Positions 27,030 to 36,612 of a DNA stretch of 49,145 nucleotides are shown here, one piece after another. The notes under the pieces are model-generated. The model saw nothing but the letters and a program-made list of their open reading frames with translations. It searched no databases and was not told the origin of the DNA. The position numbers and the translations under genes were made by a program. The stretch spans positions 1 through 49,145 of the forward strand of contig VRUD01000020.1 in the NCBI GenBank assembly GCA_019456305.1. The letters run 5' to 3'. The number at the start of each line of letters is the position of its first letter. Position 1 is the first letter of the stretch. The stretch is from Cytophagales bacterium (GTDB lineage Bacteria; Bacteroidota; Bacteroidia; Cytophagales; VRUD01).

Positions 27030-29100
27030 AAACATTACTAAAACCTGGCTTCTTGCAGCTACAATTGCCTGGCTATTGATGCTTGCACTTAGTTCTGTTA
27101 TTGCCCTCGGCTTAAGCGCTGATCCGCCAACAGATACTGACATTCCTGGTTATATAATTACTGCTCTTTTGACGCTTTTCTTCTTGTTTATTTTCCTTTA
27201 CTACCGATTGTCGGTTGGTAGTTTGGAAGGAGTAAATATTATTGAATTGCTATTGAATCTCTTTGTTACAGGCTTATTAACGATAATTGCCTCATCATCG
27301 TTAATATTCTTTTTATGGCTCATAAAAGGAAGCGCCCTGGCTGAAAATCCTCTATTATTAAATTTATTCTATCACATTCATATTGTTCTTGTTACCATTT
27401 TCGTAACAAAAACTTTTTTTGTCTGGAAAAGGTTGGTGTTGTATCAAAAAACTAAAGTGCTCGCAATTACATGGCAGATTTTTGAGTGGATAATCGCTGC
27501 CACCCTTATTTTAAACTTTTTAAACCTTAATATTTCAGACGCTGTTTTCCTGATAGTTTGTATGATCATAGTCTTTTACGGGCTTTTATTATCTGTGAAT
27601 GCTAAATGGGTGGCGTATCTCAATTTCAATCAAAAATTGAAAAGTATTCCGCTAATACTTTTCATACTAATTTTCGGGGCAGCATTTTTTTATAGTATTT
27701 TCTATCAGTCTGATCAGACCCTGCACTTAATAAAAGGAGATTTCGTCTATGCCGGGGTTGATATTTCCCGTAAGATCTTTATAGGAGCAGTGTTTACATT
27801 TTTCTTTATCTATGGTATTTCCTCCTTGCTTGTGGTATTATTTAATCTGCCCACCTCCTCTGTTTTTGAACAAAAATTTGAAGAAGCCCTTAACTTTCAA
27901 AGATTGGGCCAATCCATTCAATTAGGCAAAGATGAAAAGCAGGTATATGATCTACTTCTGGAAAGCAGCATAAAAGCCGTGGCTGCAGATACTGCATGGG
28001 TAGAAACCACTAATGATGACTATGAAACTGAAACTATAGTTGAAAAAAATATATTGCTTGCTGATATGTATAATATTAAAAACATCATTGAACAAAGCTA
28101 TATCAGTTCTAATTACCAGCCCTACTGCTCAAACAACCTGAAAAAGAACAAATATTACAAGGGAATTACAAAATCGAAATACAATTCACTTTTGATCATA
28201 CCGATTTATACACACAATCAAAGGTTTGGAACATTTGTATTGTTAAAAAAAGTGAAAGGAGGTTTTGATAATAATATGATCAATATCACTAAAACTTATG
28301 TCAGCCAGGCAAGCGTTTCTATTGAGAACTTAAGATTAATTTCTGAAGCCATTGCGAACGAAAGATACAAGGAAGAATTGAAAATTGCTGATAAAGTTCA
28401 GAAAAGTTTGCTGCCTGACAGGTTAATTTCCAATGGCAAATTTGAAATAAAAGCTTTTTCACAGGCTGCCAGCGAAGTAGGAGGCGACTTCTATGACATT
28501 TATTCCTTGCCAAAAAACAGATTTACCGTTGTAATTGGGGATGTATCCGGTAAAGGCACTTCGGCAGCATTTAATATGGCACAGATGAAAGGCATATTCC
28601 AAAGCCTGGCACAATTAGACCTCCTTCCTGATAAGTTTATGATCTATGCCAATAATGCTTTGAGCCGTTGTCTGGAAAAGTCTTCTTTTATCACACTTTC
28701 TTTTTTTATTATTGACACCGGAAAGCAGACTATTAATTTTGCCTCGGCCGGACACTGCCCTGCTCTCCATTATGATAGTGTCAAAAAAGAAACTAATTTC
28801 TTACAAAACCAGGGGCTTGGACTTGGCATTTTAAGAAATAAAAAATATGCTGAACACATTAACAATGAGCAGTTCAGTTATAAAGTGGGTGATGTTTTAC
28901 TACTTTATACAGACGGGATCACTGAAGCCAAGAATACCAAAAATGAGGAATATGGGTATGAAAGAATTAAAGATATCCTGGATCAATCTCATGACTTGAG
29001 TTGTGATCAAATAATTAAAAACTTAAGCACAGACCTCTATAATTTCAGTGAAGATAAACATCCTGAGGATGATTTTTCAATCTTGGTGACAAAATTTTAA
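26995..29100 (+). CDS. membrane-bound GAF-SpoIIE (PP2C) serine phosphatase, RsbU-like
   Basis: A 701-residue protein. About eight transmembrane helices occupy residues 15-300, a GAF-like sensor domain about 310-450 and a SpoIIE-type PP2C phosphatase about 465-701. PP2C metal-binding motifs are EVGGDFYD, VIGDVSGKGTSAA, FASAGHCPAL, LLYTDGITEA and EDDFSILV. In partner-switching systems this enzyme dephosphorylates the STAS antagonist, which then captures the HATPase kinase. Both partners are encoded directly downstream. The signal sensed by the membrane and GAF parts is unknown. Confidence 0.92.
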   Translation: MKKEKKKKIDYKNITKTWLLAATIAWLLMLALSSVIALGLSADPPTDTDIPGYIITALLTLFFLFIFLYYRLSVGSLEGVNIIELLLNLFVTGLLTIIASSSLIFFLWLIKGSALAENPLLLNLFYHIHIVLVTIFVTKTFFVWKRLVLYQKTKVLAITWQIFEWIIAATLILNFLNLNISDAVFLIVCMIIVFYGLLLSVNAKWVAYLNFNQKLKSIPLILFILIFGAAFFYSIFYQSDQTLHLIKGDFVYAGVDISRKIFIGAVFTFFFIYGISSLLVVLFNLPTSSVFEQKFEEALNFQRLGQSIQLGKDEKQVYDLLLESSIKAVAADTAWVETTNDDYETETIVEKNILLADMYNIKNIIEQSYISSNYQPYCSNNLKKNKYYKGITKSKYNSLLIIPIYTHNQRFGTFVLLKKVKGGFDNNMINITKTYVSQASVSIENLRLISEAIANERYKEELKIADKVQKSLLPDRLISNGKFEIKAFSQAASEVGGDFYDIYSLPKNRFTVVIGDVSGKGTSAAFNMAQMKGIFQSLAQLDLLPDKFMIYANNALSRCLEKSSFITLSFFIIDTGKQTINFASAGHCPALHYDSVKKETNFLQNQGLGLGILRNKKYAEHINNEQFSYKVGDVLLLYTDGITEAKNTKNEEYGYERIKDILDQSHDLSCDQIIKNLSTDLYNFSEDKHPEDDFSILVTKF

Positions 29101-29127
29101 TGGTTATTCAAACCTATTGATTTATAT

Positions 29128-29155
29128 TACGTAAGTAAATCTACGTAAGTAGATC
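29128..29155. repeat. 14-bp tandem repeat upstream of STAS gene
   Basis: tacgtaagtaaatc followed directly by tacgtaagtagatc, one mismatch, in the 67-base gap between the phosphatase and STAS genes. It contains the self-complementary tacgta. It could be an operator or an mRNA structure. No function is shown. Confidence 0.5.
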
Positions 29156-29167
29156 CGCTAATCTATT

Positions 29168-29503
29168 ATGGAGATAAAAACCAAGAAAGAAAGTGATATT
29201 TTATTTATCCGCATAAGTGGTGACCTGGATGCCAGCAATTCGATCCAGATTGATGAAATTATTGGAAATGCAGTTAGTTCGGATGAAAAAAAGCTGCTCA
29301 TAGATTGTAAAGATTTGAATTATATTTCTTCAGCAGGGCTTGGTGTGTTTATGTCGTATCTGCAGGAATTTGAAAAAAAAAATATAGCGTTGATCTTTTT
29401 TGATATGAACGAAAAGGTCCGAAACGTTTTTCAAATTCTTGGTTTAGACAAATTGGTTAATATCGTTAATTCCAAAGAAAATGCAAGAACAATTGTCCAT
29501 TGA
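29168..29503 (+). CDS. STAS-domain anti-sigma factor antagonist (RsbV/SpoIIAA-like)
   Basis: A 111-residue single STAS domain. The phosphorylation loop is NYISSAGLGVFMSYL, with S55 the probable phospho-acceptor by alignment with SpoIIAA-type DSSGLG loops. The unphosphorylated form should bind the HATPase protein encoded next, which overlaps it by 23 bases. Its own dephosphorylation would come from the upstream PP2C enzyme. Confidence 0.92.
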   Translation: MEIKTKKESDILFIRISGDLDASNSIQIDEIIGNAVSSDEKKLLIDCKDLNYISSAGLGVFMSYLQEFEKKNIALIFFDMNEKVRNVFQILGLDKLVNIVNSKENARTIVH

Positions 29504-29909
29504 TAACACCTTCAGCGTAGCGTGTTGTAAAAGTAATCTTAAGAAGGTCAGGGCGTATGTCAGCCAGCGTTTGAGTAAATATGCTTTACGCGAAGTTGAA
29601 CAGAATCAAATTGTATTAGCCGTTGAAGAAGTTTGCGCCAACCGCATGATACATTCCAATGATTGCAATGAAGCAAAAATGATTGAGCTGACGATCACAG
29701 ATCAAAACGGAAATTTGATCTTTGAGATATTTGACCACGGCACAGCATTTGACCCTTCGGATTATCAGCCGCCTACAAACAAGGATATCATAGATAAAAA
29801 ACGAAAAGGCGGGCTCGGGCTTAAATTAGTCAACAAGATCATGGACAAAATTGAATACTGCCAGAATGGGGAGGGGAATGTATGCAGGCTTTTTAAGAAG
29901 ATAGGATAG
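29481..29909 (+). CDS. HATPase_c_2 anti-sigma-type serine kinase (RsbW-like)
   Basis: A 142-residue GHKL ATPase domain. N-box VLAVEEVCANRMIHS, G1 box FDHGTAFDP and G2 box KGGLGLKLVNKIMD are present. In RsbW/SpoIIAB proteins this kinase either binds a sigma factor or phosphorylates the STAS antagonist. The N-box lacks the usual NAxxHA spelling (ANRMIHS). No sigma factor lies beside it and classical sigma-B is not expected in Bacteroidota, so the output partner may be another kinase target or an unlinked regulator. Confidence 0.9.
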   Translation: MQEQLSIDNTFSVACCKSNLKKVRAYVSQRLSKYALREVEQNQIVLAVEEVCANRMIHSNDCNEAKMIELTITDQNGNLIFEIFDHGTAFDPSDYQPPTNKDIIDKKRKGGLGLKLVNKIMDKIEYCQNGEGNVCRLFKKIG

Positions 29910-29954
29910 TAGGATAGTTGAAATTTTAATAAATCTAATTGAATTATTAAAGCA

Positions 29955-30071
29955 ATGATTATTGATTATATTATATTAATAGTGACGTTTCTTCTCGTTG
30001 CATCACTACCCATTGTTATATTTTGGCAAAATTCGCAAGGCGAAAAGGAAATGGGAAAAAGGGGTGTATAA
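29955..30071 (+). CDS. possible 38-residue single-helix membrane peptide
   Basis: ATG to TAA, 38 codons, beginning MIIDYIILIVTFLLVAS and ending in a charged tail (GEKEMGKRGV). One clear membrane helix and a charged end resemble small bacterial membrane proteins. It follows the HATPase gene by 45 bases on the same strand. No homologue is recognised and the support is only composition, so it may be chance. Confidence 0.3.
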   Translation: MIIDYIILIVTFLLVASLPIVIFWQNSQGEKEMGKRGV

Positions 30072-30108
30072 AGTAACATATATGCTACAGTAAAGCTTAC
30101 GTTCTCAA

Positions 30109-33100
30109 TTATTGAACTATCAGCTTCCCATTACTTATTAAATTCTCTCCCGCTCTTACTGAATAAAAATAAATACCTGCCGGCAGATCACCTCTTTTTA
30201 GCCTGATCTCTGCTACATCATTTATTTTATGATTTACAGTATAAGAAATACTTCGTTTGCTGCCCACAATATCATAAAGTGATAAAACCACCCCTGACTT
30301 ATACTTATTTAATGAGGTTAGTATTAATGTTGTTTCTGTGGTGAATGGATTGGGATAGATTTTAACTCCGCCTGCCAAATTTGTTTCGGTAATATCTGTA
30401 GGCTGAGGAACCTGAATGGTCAAAGAATCTATACAATCCAATGAATCTGTAACCACAACCTGATAAGCCCCTGCCACTAAACTATCAATATCTTCGGTAG
30501 TAGCTCCGTTATCCCATAAAAAGGCATAAGGAGGCGTACCACCGGTAACTGTCAGGTTTATTGCTCCATTATTACCCAGTGTGGGTGTGTCAACAATGCT
30601 TGTAATGAAGATAGAATCCGGTTCGGTAATTATTATGCTGTCCGAGATGGTGCAGCCCTGGCTGTCTATTACGGTTACAATGTAATTAGCTGCACATAAA
30701 TTATTAAAATTACAATTAGCCCATGAACATGAAAATGTATAGGGCGCTGTCCCTCCGAAAACATTTAACATAATAGAACCATCGCATAATCCATTACAAG
30801 AGGCATTTGTAACAGATGAAATAAGAATTAGTGGGGGTGGTTCACTGAGGGTTACTGAATCAATAACAACGCAGCCGTTGGCATCCGTTACCGTTACCGT
30901 ATTCGTTCCTGCACATAACCCGGTTGCAGTCGAATCGGTGCTTCCATTTGGCTGCCATAAATAAGTATATGTCCCTGTGCCGCCTGACGGAGTTACTGTT
31001 GCAGCCCCATCACATACTCCAGCACAAGTGGGATTTGCACTGTTGGTGATGACTGAAGTCAATGCCGGTGGTTCATAAATGGTAACACTGTCCATAACAA
31101 CGCAACCATTGACATCAGTCAATGTTAAATGATATGTTCCTGCACATAAACCGGGTCCAGGCCAGGGGACGATATCCCACACATACATATAAGGAGGAGT
31201 GCCACCCGATACTGTTACTGTGACATCGCCATCACACACACCATTACAACTAATATTTATTGGTATAATAGTAACCGAAATTGAATCAGGTTCTACAATG
31301 GTTACAGTATCTATTCCGGGGGAGCATCCATTTGCATCGCTTACAGATACAATATAGGTGCCGGCACATAAGCTATCGGCTGTTGCTGTTGTTTGTAACA
31401 ATGGGTCATCCCATTGGTATGTATATGGTGGCGTACCCCCTGCAGCGGAAACAGTAGCCAATCCGTTACAGGCTCCAATACAGCTTGGGCTAAGTGAAGA
31501 TGTAACTGCTGCAATTATTGGAGCTGGCTGATCAATATTGGTGTCTGCAGAGGCTATACATCCGTTTGAGTCAGTAACGATCACTATATGGATTCCTGCT
31601 GCTAAACTATCAGCAGCAGCAGTTGTATCTCCATTATCCCAAATAAAGCTAAATGGAGGGACGCCACCCGAATCAACTGATACAGCAGCAGTACCATCAC
31701 TGCTGCCATTACAGGTAATATTTGTTATGGAAACTATGGAAACCGCAGGAGGGCCTGCATCACCCACCGTTACTGTCCCGGTATCAATACAACCTATTGC
31801 GTCAGTAATTATCACGCTATATCCTCCTGCTGTCAGTCCGGTAGCAGTATCGGTAGTCTGTGCAAGAGGATCGTCCCATAGATATGAATATGGGAAAACA
31901 CCGCCTGAGACAGAAACGACCGCCATGCCGTTAGCGCTGTCACAGGTGGCATTATTACTGCTGATAATAAGTGTTGCAGAGGATTCATTAATGGTAATAT
32001 TTGCTATATCCGCACAGCCATTGGAATCTGTAACTACTACGTTATAGATACCTGCACACAAGCCGGCAGCAGTAGCATTGGTTTGTGCAGAATCATCATC
32101 CCACAAATAAGTAAATGGAGGTGCACTGCCGGTCATTGAAGCGGTAGCGCTGCCGTCACACATGCCGCTGCAACTGACATCACTGCTGGAAGTAATCATA
32201 GCTGTACCGGCCGGAAGGCTGATGATCGCAGCAGTATCCGTTCTCGTACAACCGGTACTATCGGTAACGGTAATTGTATAAGTTCCCGCACTCAATCCCA
32301 TAGCTGTAGCTGTGGTCTGAGAGAGAGAGTCATCCCATTGATAAGTATAAGAACTGTCACCACCGGAAGCAAACACCGTAGCTTCACCATCATTCTGTCC
32401 GCAGTTGGCATTAATAACAGATATTGATAACGTAATAGCAGGAGGTTCATTAATTGTAATGACAGCAGTTGCAACACAATTATTAGAATCAGTAACTGTA
32501 ATGGTATAAGCGCCCGCCAGTAAACCCACAGCCGTGTCCGTTGTTTGCAAAAGCGGGTCATCCCATTGATAGGCATATGGGAGCGTGCCGCCGGAAGCAG
32601 AAGCGGTTGCTTCCCCATCACTATAGCCGTTGCAGCTAACGTCAAGCCATGAAGTTATGCTGACTATTGGAACGGTATTGCTAACAAATACAGCGCCGGT
32701 ATCTGTACATCCATTTGTGTCAGTAACTATAACAGAATATGTACCTGCTGCCAACCCGGTAGCCGTATCATTAACCTGGGCAGACGAATCATCCCACAAA
32801 AAAGTGTAAGGGGCAGCGCCACCGGAGGCAATAACGAAGACTTCTCCATCTGCATTTCCGCAATTGGCATCAACAGAACTGAGGGCAAGAACAATAGGAG
32901 GTGGTTCTGTAATGGTTAAGCTTGTTGTATCTGTACACCCATTGGTATCTGTAACGACTACGCTGTGTAAACCTGAACATATAATGGCAGTAGAATCAAC
33001 CTGGTTTGAAGGGCTCCAAAACCAGCTATATGGAGGACTGCCGCCCGATGCAGTAGCCGTTGCCACCCCATCACAGGCTCCTATACAGGTTGTATTTGTA

Positions 33101-36100
33101 ACACCAGTGACAGCAGCAGTAGGTTCCTGGTATATTGTTGCAGTAACCCTGGTGTTTTCACTTGTACAGGGTTCCTTTACTTCCCAATCGTAAAAGAAGT
33201 AATAGTAGGATGTAGGAGCATTGACACCTGTGATGGAGAGCCAGCCGGGTAAGATATATGGGTAATTAGCGCCCGTGCTGTTCCGGAAGAGGTCAGGGGT
33301 GCCTGAGATCCCTAATTGCAGGTCAGTACCTACCGGTACATCAAAATTCAATGTTATCCTGCTTTCTCCATCCTGGATATATATAAGTGTGTCACGGATG
33401 ACCAGGCCGATATTATCACGCAACTCGATGGTTCTGAAGCCTGCTCCCTGTGCATACACCAATACGGAGACTATCCTGAGGGATTTATAGCAATCAAAGA
33501 CCAGGTGCCTGTCGCCCTGGAAATTGGCTCCGGAACCGAATGTATTGTCAGGAGGGCCCACATACTGAGATGCCGAAAGAACCACTTCTTCAACCCAATA
33601 ATCAGTGGTTGCTGATAATGGAGGCGTATTATAGGTTGAACCTGTGTTAACAAGATTGGTTGTGAGCGAATCATCATACCAGTTAATCAGGCCGGCACCG
33701 GAAGCAGATAATGCCACACTGCCCTGTCCGCACCTTGCTGCGGGAATAGCGGCAGGTGCAGCGGGTTTTGAAACCGTGATATAAGAGGCCTGTATCAGGG
33801 AATCAGCGCCAAAACCATTTGTTACAACCAGTTTTACCGTATAGGTTCCGTTATTAACGTAAGTATGGACAGGATTTTGTTGTGTAGAAGTATCCCCATC
33901 ACCAAAATACCACAACCAGGAAGCAGCGCCATTGGAAGACAGATCCATGAAGTTGATCACTCCCGTACAGGTTGAAGTAACATCAGAGGTGAAACCGGCA
34001 ACAGGCGGGGTGCTGGGATAAGTACAGTTCCAGTTAATTTCGAACCCATCTCCATTTACCAAAGGGTCTGCAAAATGCAGGATTGTAATTGATCCACCGG
34101 TAGAGGTAATGGTAACGGGGCTTCCTGTAGTATTGCAAAACTTCCCAAAGGAAGGATAAGTGGTGTTTGGGCCATCAAAAAATTCAACATAATCATAATC
34201 ACAAGGGTCGGGGCCACCGCTCCCCGGTTCGATGTCGAAGGAAATAATATTCAGGGTGACTGTGGCAGCTCCAAGAGGAGCGATTGTAATATAGTTGGTC
34301 GTATTATCAGCATAAGTACCGGCAGGACCTCCATTGTCGTATAATGTGCCGGTACAGGATGTTTGCAGGTCACCTTCTCCGGATAGAGGCATGTTTACGA
34401 TACAGGGCAATGTTGAATCAACGACTATATATGCCGTTTTAACGGTTGTATCTATTCCACAGGCGCCTCCATCGGCAACTAAACTGACAGTAAATGTACC
34501 ATAGGAATTGTAAATGTGGGCTGGGTTCACAGCGCTATTAGTGTCTCCATCCCCAAAATCCCAGTAAAAGCTGCCGCCATTGGAACTGAGGTTGGTAAAA
34601 TTTGCAGTGAAGGGAAAGGAGCATGATGAGGCAGGGTTGGCAGAAAAGTCGCTAATTACTGTAGGATTAAAAATACCTCCGACCCCTACCGCATACCACG
34701 CATCTGTAGTTGCGATTACTTCAGGAGTACAGGGGCCAAAAATATCAATGGCTGACTGGATCGCGTAGAACCTGGCATCATCGTATTGTGCATTTGGCCA
34801 AAGGTAAACGGTAAGGTTCCTGAAAGCTATAGCGCCTGCATTAGCAAGCCCGATTCCCGTAATGTTATAGCTGTCTCCATTATCATTGGTGCCGCTGCCA
34901 CCATTTGCGAGGAGATAATACCAGAAATTCTGAACACCGCTGTTGGTGTGAACGCCTCCGTTGTCTCCGGGTCCGGTAGCCCAATTCACTCCCAGATAAG
35001 TATCCGGATCACCATAGACTTTAGGATCAGCCATTGACCTGAGCACGACCCCGATGTCTTCCCCGACCAGCCAGTTTGCCTGGGCGGGTTTGCCATAAAA
35101 TTCAACAGAAGTACCCAATATGTCACTGAAAGATTCATTCAATGCTCCTGATTCGTAAGAATAAACCAGGTCAGCGGTAAAATCAGTCAGTCCGTGACCG
35201 ATCTCGTGCCCGGCAATATCCAAAGCCGTAAAAGGGCTATAGGAACCGGACCCGTCTCCGTATGTCATTCTCTGCCCGTCCCAGAAAGCGTTGGAGTAAT
35301 TGTTATTGTAATGTACATAACTTCTTAACATAAACCCACTTCCATCAATACTATTTCTGCCATGATCATTCCAAAGATAATCGTAGGTCATTTCAGCGCC
35401 CCAGTGAGCATCAGTTGCTACTTCGTCCTGGTCGGCATTGACGTTATTCCAGAAATTGTCCGCATCGGTAAAATCAACAGCGTTGCCGTAATTCGTACCG
35501 GTGTTCATATCCCACGTTTGAATACCATTTCCCCTACCCGCTTCTCTCAGTCGGTAACCGCTTCCGGTGCTATCTGTGATTATGGTTTTGGTGCCGCTGT
35601 ATTTTGTAACAGCGGTCCCCGGAACGTCATTGGTACGGATCCGGTTGTTTTCAAAAATAACTTCGCCTGTTACGGCATCTACAAATATGTATGCCCTGTA
35701 TAAAGGTTCGGATGCGTAAATATCGAATTTATAAGCCAAACGGTAGTCAGTGGATTTATTATTCCCGTTTTTTGGTACAAACACGAGCTTCCCATCCGGA
35801 TAATAAGTAGCATTCGGATCGTTTGTTACAAGCTTCAGGTGTTCCTCTTCTCCGGGGATTTCCCATTTATAAACGGTGGCAGCCCCCCTAAATCCCCCCG
35901 AAGGGGGGACTTTGCCATCTCCTTTTCCCCCTATAGCAGCATTAATGTATTGCAGCGCTTTATTCAGCGCCTGGTTTTCACTTAGTTTTGGAATTGAATT
36001 TAAATTCAGCGCGTTGAATAGGATGCCATTCATTGATTTGACTTTCCTATTCTTGACATGGACCATGTATATTGCTCCTTCAATAGGAATATCATTCAAG

Positions 36101-36477
36101 GTTTGTTGATATTTGTAATGTGTAAATCCAAGATTATCTTTTTCGTATTTGAGAAACTTTAACCGCGACCCATCCTCAATTTTAAATGTACGATTCAGCC
36201 ATTTTTCAATTCCCGCACCCTCTAACTCCCTAAAGGGAGAACCCCCTCCCGCTAAATCCCCAACACTCCCTTCCTCATCCTGATAAGGAGGATTGTCAAA
36301 TTTGATCCCAGCTCGATCACCGAACCTGATATATTGCGGAATAGAAGTATTGAACCCTGGTTTTACAAGCTCACTTCCCGGGACTGCTTTCCGGGCTTCT
36401 TCACCGTAAAAAACCTGAGAAAAAGAGGTGAAGATAAAAAAGAAAGTGAAAGTGAAGATGAATAACGTTTTTTTCAT
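30109..36477 (-). CDS. thermolysin-like (M4) metalloprotease with PKD, CUB-like and 12 SprB repeats, T9SS-sorted
   Basis: A 2122-residue secreted protein. I start it at the ATG 36477 because a signal peptide (MKKTLFIFTFTFFFIFTSFSQ) begins there. A longer frame reaches 36540. Residue numbers count from 36477. Order: FTP-type propeptide (about 70-270), then M4 catalytic domain with H424-E-I-G-H428, third ligand E448 in GALNESFSD and H510 in GGVHTNSG. Next come a PKD domain, a CUB-like domain, a second PKD, an Ig-like segment and a further beta domain. Twelve SprB-type repeats of about 75 residues follow (TCxGxCDGxATVxxSGGTPPYTYxWDD...AGTYxVxVTDxNGC), ending in a type A T9SS domain (VKIYPNPFTTETTLIL). 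Two palindromic insertions sit in the propeptide. It is probably a surface protease. Confidence 0.93.
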   Translation of the reverse strand: MKKTLFIFTFTFFFIFTSFSQVFYGEEARKAVPGSELVKPGFNTSIPQYIRFGDRAGIKFDNPPYQDEEGSVGDLAGGGSPFRELEGAGIEKWLNRTFKIEDGSRLKFLKYEKDNLGFTHYKYQQTLNDIPIEGAIYMVHVKNRKVKSMNGILFNALNLNSIPKLSENQALNKALQYINAAIGGKGDGKVPPSGGFRGAATVYKWEIPGEEEHLKLVTNDPNATYYPDGKLVFVPKNGNNKSTDYRLAYKFDIYASEPLYRAYIFVDAVTGEVIFENNRIRTNDVPGTAVTKYSGTKTIITDSTGSGYRLREAGRGNGIQTWDMNTGTNYGNAVDFTDADNFWNNVNADQDEVATDAHWGAEMTYDYLWNDHGRNSIDGSGFMLRSYVHYNNNYSNAFWDGQRMTYGDGSGSYSPFTALDIAGHEIGHGLTDFTADLVYSYESGALNESFSDILGTSVEFYGKPAQANWLVGEDIGVVLRSMADPKVYGDPDTYLGVNWATGPGDNGGVHTNSGVQNFWYYLLANGGSGTNDNGDSYNITGIGLANAGAIAFRNLTVYLWPNAQYDDARFYAIQSAIDIFGPCTPEVIATTDAWYAVGVGGIFNPTVISDFSANPASSCSFPFTANFTNLSSNGGSFYWDFGDGDTNSAVNPAHIYNSYGTFTVSLVADGGACGIDTTVKTAYIVVDSTLPCIVNMPLSGEGDLQTSCTGTLYDNGGPAGTYADNTTNYITIAPLGAATVTLNIISFDIEPGSGGPDPCDYDYVEFFDGPNTTYPSFGKFCNTTGSPVTITSTGGSITILHFADPLVNGDGFEINWNCTYPSTPPVAGFTSDVTSTCTGVINFMDLSSNGAASWLWYFGDGDTSTQQNPVHTYVNNGTYTVKLVVTNGFGADSLIQASYITVSKPAAPAAIPAARCGQGSVALSASGAGLINWYDDSLTTNLVNTGSTYNTPPLSATTDYWVEEVVLSASQYVGPPDNTFGSGANFQGDRHLVFDCYKSLRIVSVLVYAQGAGFRTIELRDNIGLVIRDTLIYIQDGESRITLNFDVPVGTDLQLGISGTPDLFRNSTGANYPYILPGWLSITGVNAPTSYYYFFYDWEVKEPCTSENTRVTATIYQEPTAAVTGVTNTTCIGACDGVATATASGGSPPYSWFWSPSNQVDSTAIICSGLHSVVVTDTNGCTDTTSLTITEPPPIVLALSSVDANCGNADGEVFVIASGGAAPYTFLWDDSSAQVNDTATGLAAGTYSVIVTDTNGCTDTGAVFVSNTVPIVSITSWLDVSCNGYSDGEATASASGGTLPYAYQWDDPLLQTTDTAVGLLAGAYTITVTDSNNCVATAVITINEPPAITLSISVINANCGQNDGEATVFASGGDSSYTYQWDDSLSQTTATAMGLSAGTYTITVTDSTGCTRTDTAAIISLPAGTAMITSSSDVSCSGMCDGSATASMTGSAPPFTYLWDDDSAQTNATAAGLCAGIYNVVVTDSNGCADIANITINESSATLIISSNNATCDSANGMAVVSVSGGVFPYSYLWDDPLAQTTDTATGLTAGGYSVIITDAIGCIDTGTVTVGDAGPPAVSIVSITNITCNGSSDGTAAVSVDSGGVPPFSFIWDNGDTTAAADSLAAGIHIVIVTDSNGCIASADTNIDQPAPIIAAVTSSLSPSCIGACNGLATVSAAGGTPPYTYQWDDPLLQTTATADSLCAGTYIVSVSDANGCSPGIDTVTIVEPDSISVTIIPINISCNGVCDGDVTVTVSGGTPPYMYVWDIVPWPGPGLCAGTYHLTLTDVNGCVVMDSVTIYEPPALTSVITNSANPTCAGVCDGAATVTPSGGTGTYTYLWQPNGSTDSTATGLCAGTNTVTVTDANGCVVIDSVTLSEPPPLILISSVTNASCNGLCDGSIMLNVFGGTAPYTFSCSWANCNFNNLCAANYIVTVIDSQGCTISDSIIITEPDSIFITSIVDTPTLGNNGAINLTVTGGTPPYAFLWDNGATTEDIDSLVAGAYQVVVTDSLDCIDSLTIQVPQPTDITETNLAGGVKIYPNPFTTETTLILTSLNKYKSGVVLSLYDIVGSKRSISYTVNHKINDVAEIRLKRGDLPAGIYFYSVRAGENLISNGKLIVQ
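35878..35931. repeat. in-frame element in protease propeptide, shared with uvrA insertion 4
   Basis: agcccccctaaatccccccg and the following gaaggggggacttt form a hairpin whose 31-32 bases match the complement of uvrA 13574-13604. It encodes about 18 residues ([18 protein letters not shown]). Relative to coding sense it is in the opposite orientation to the uvrA copy, yet open in both. Confidence 0.8.
36211..36276. repeat. low-complexity in-frame insertion in protease propeptide
   Basis: Contains ctccctaaagggag and cccctcccgctaaatcccc words like those of the cccctaaatcccc elements. It encodes about 22 Gly/Glu-rich residues (EEGSVGDLAGGGSPFRELEG). The boundaries are estimated. Confidence 0.5.
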
Positions 36478-36481
36478 AGCC

Positions 36482-36512
36482 CAAATATAGTAAAAATTTT
36501 CGTTGATGCAAA
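36482..36512 (-). promoter_or_regulatory. putative promoter of the M4 protease gene (TTTTG-N19-TATATTTG)
   Basis: Minus-strand TATATTTG (36482-36489) with TTTTG 19 bases upstream is one of the best -33/-7 matches in the window. Its predicted start point falls within a few bases of the 36477 ATG, implying a leaderless or near-leaderless mRNA and supporting that start over 36540. Confidence 0.55.
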
Positions 36513-36612
36513 ATTTATATATAAAAAATATCCGATTCACTGGGTAATTTTACCGGTATTTTGGATAATTCATTTAAATTTACTATAATTGCAAGAAAGA
36601 AAATTAAATTCT

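Noticed and set aside
31538-32047. 169-codon plus-strand open frame opposite the M4 protease repeats
   Set aside because: It is antisense to the SprB repeat array, and its Pro/Thr/Val-rich translation is the mirror of the repeat codons. No start context or family features.
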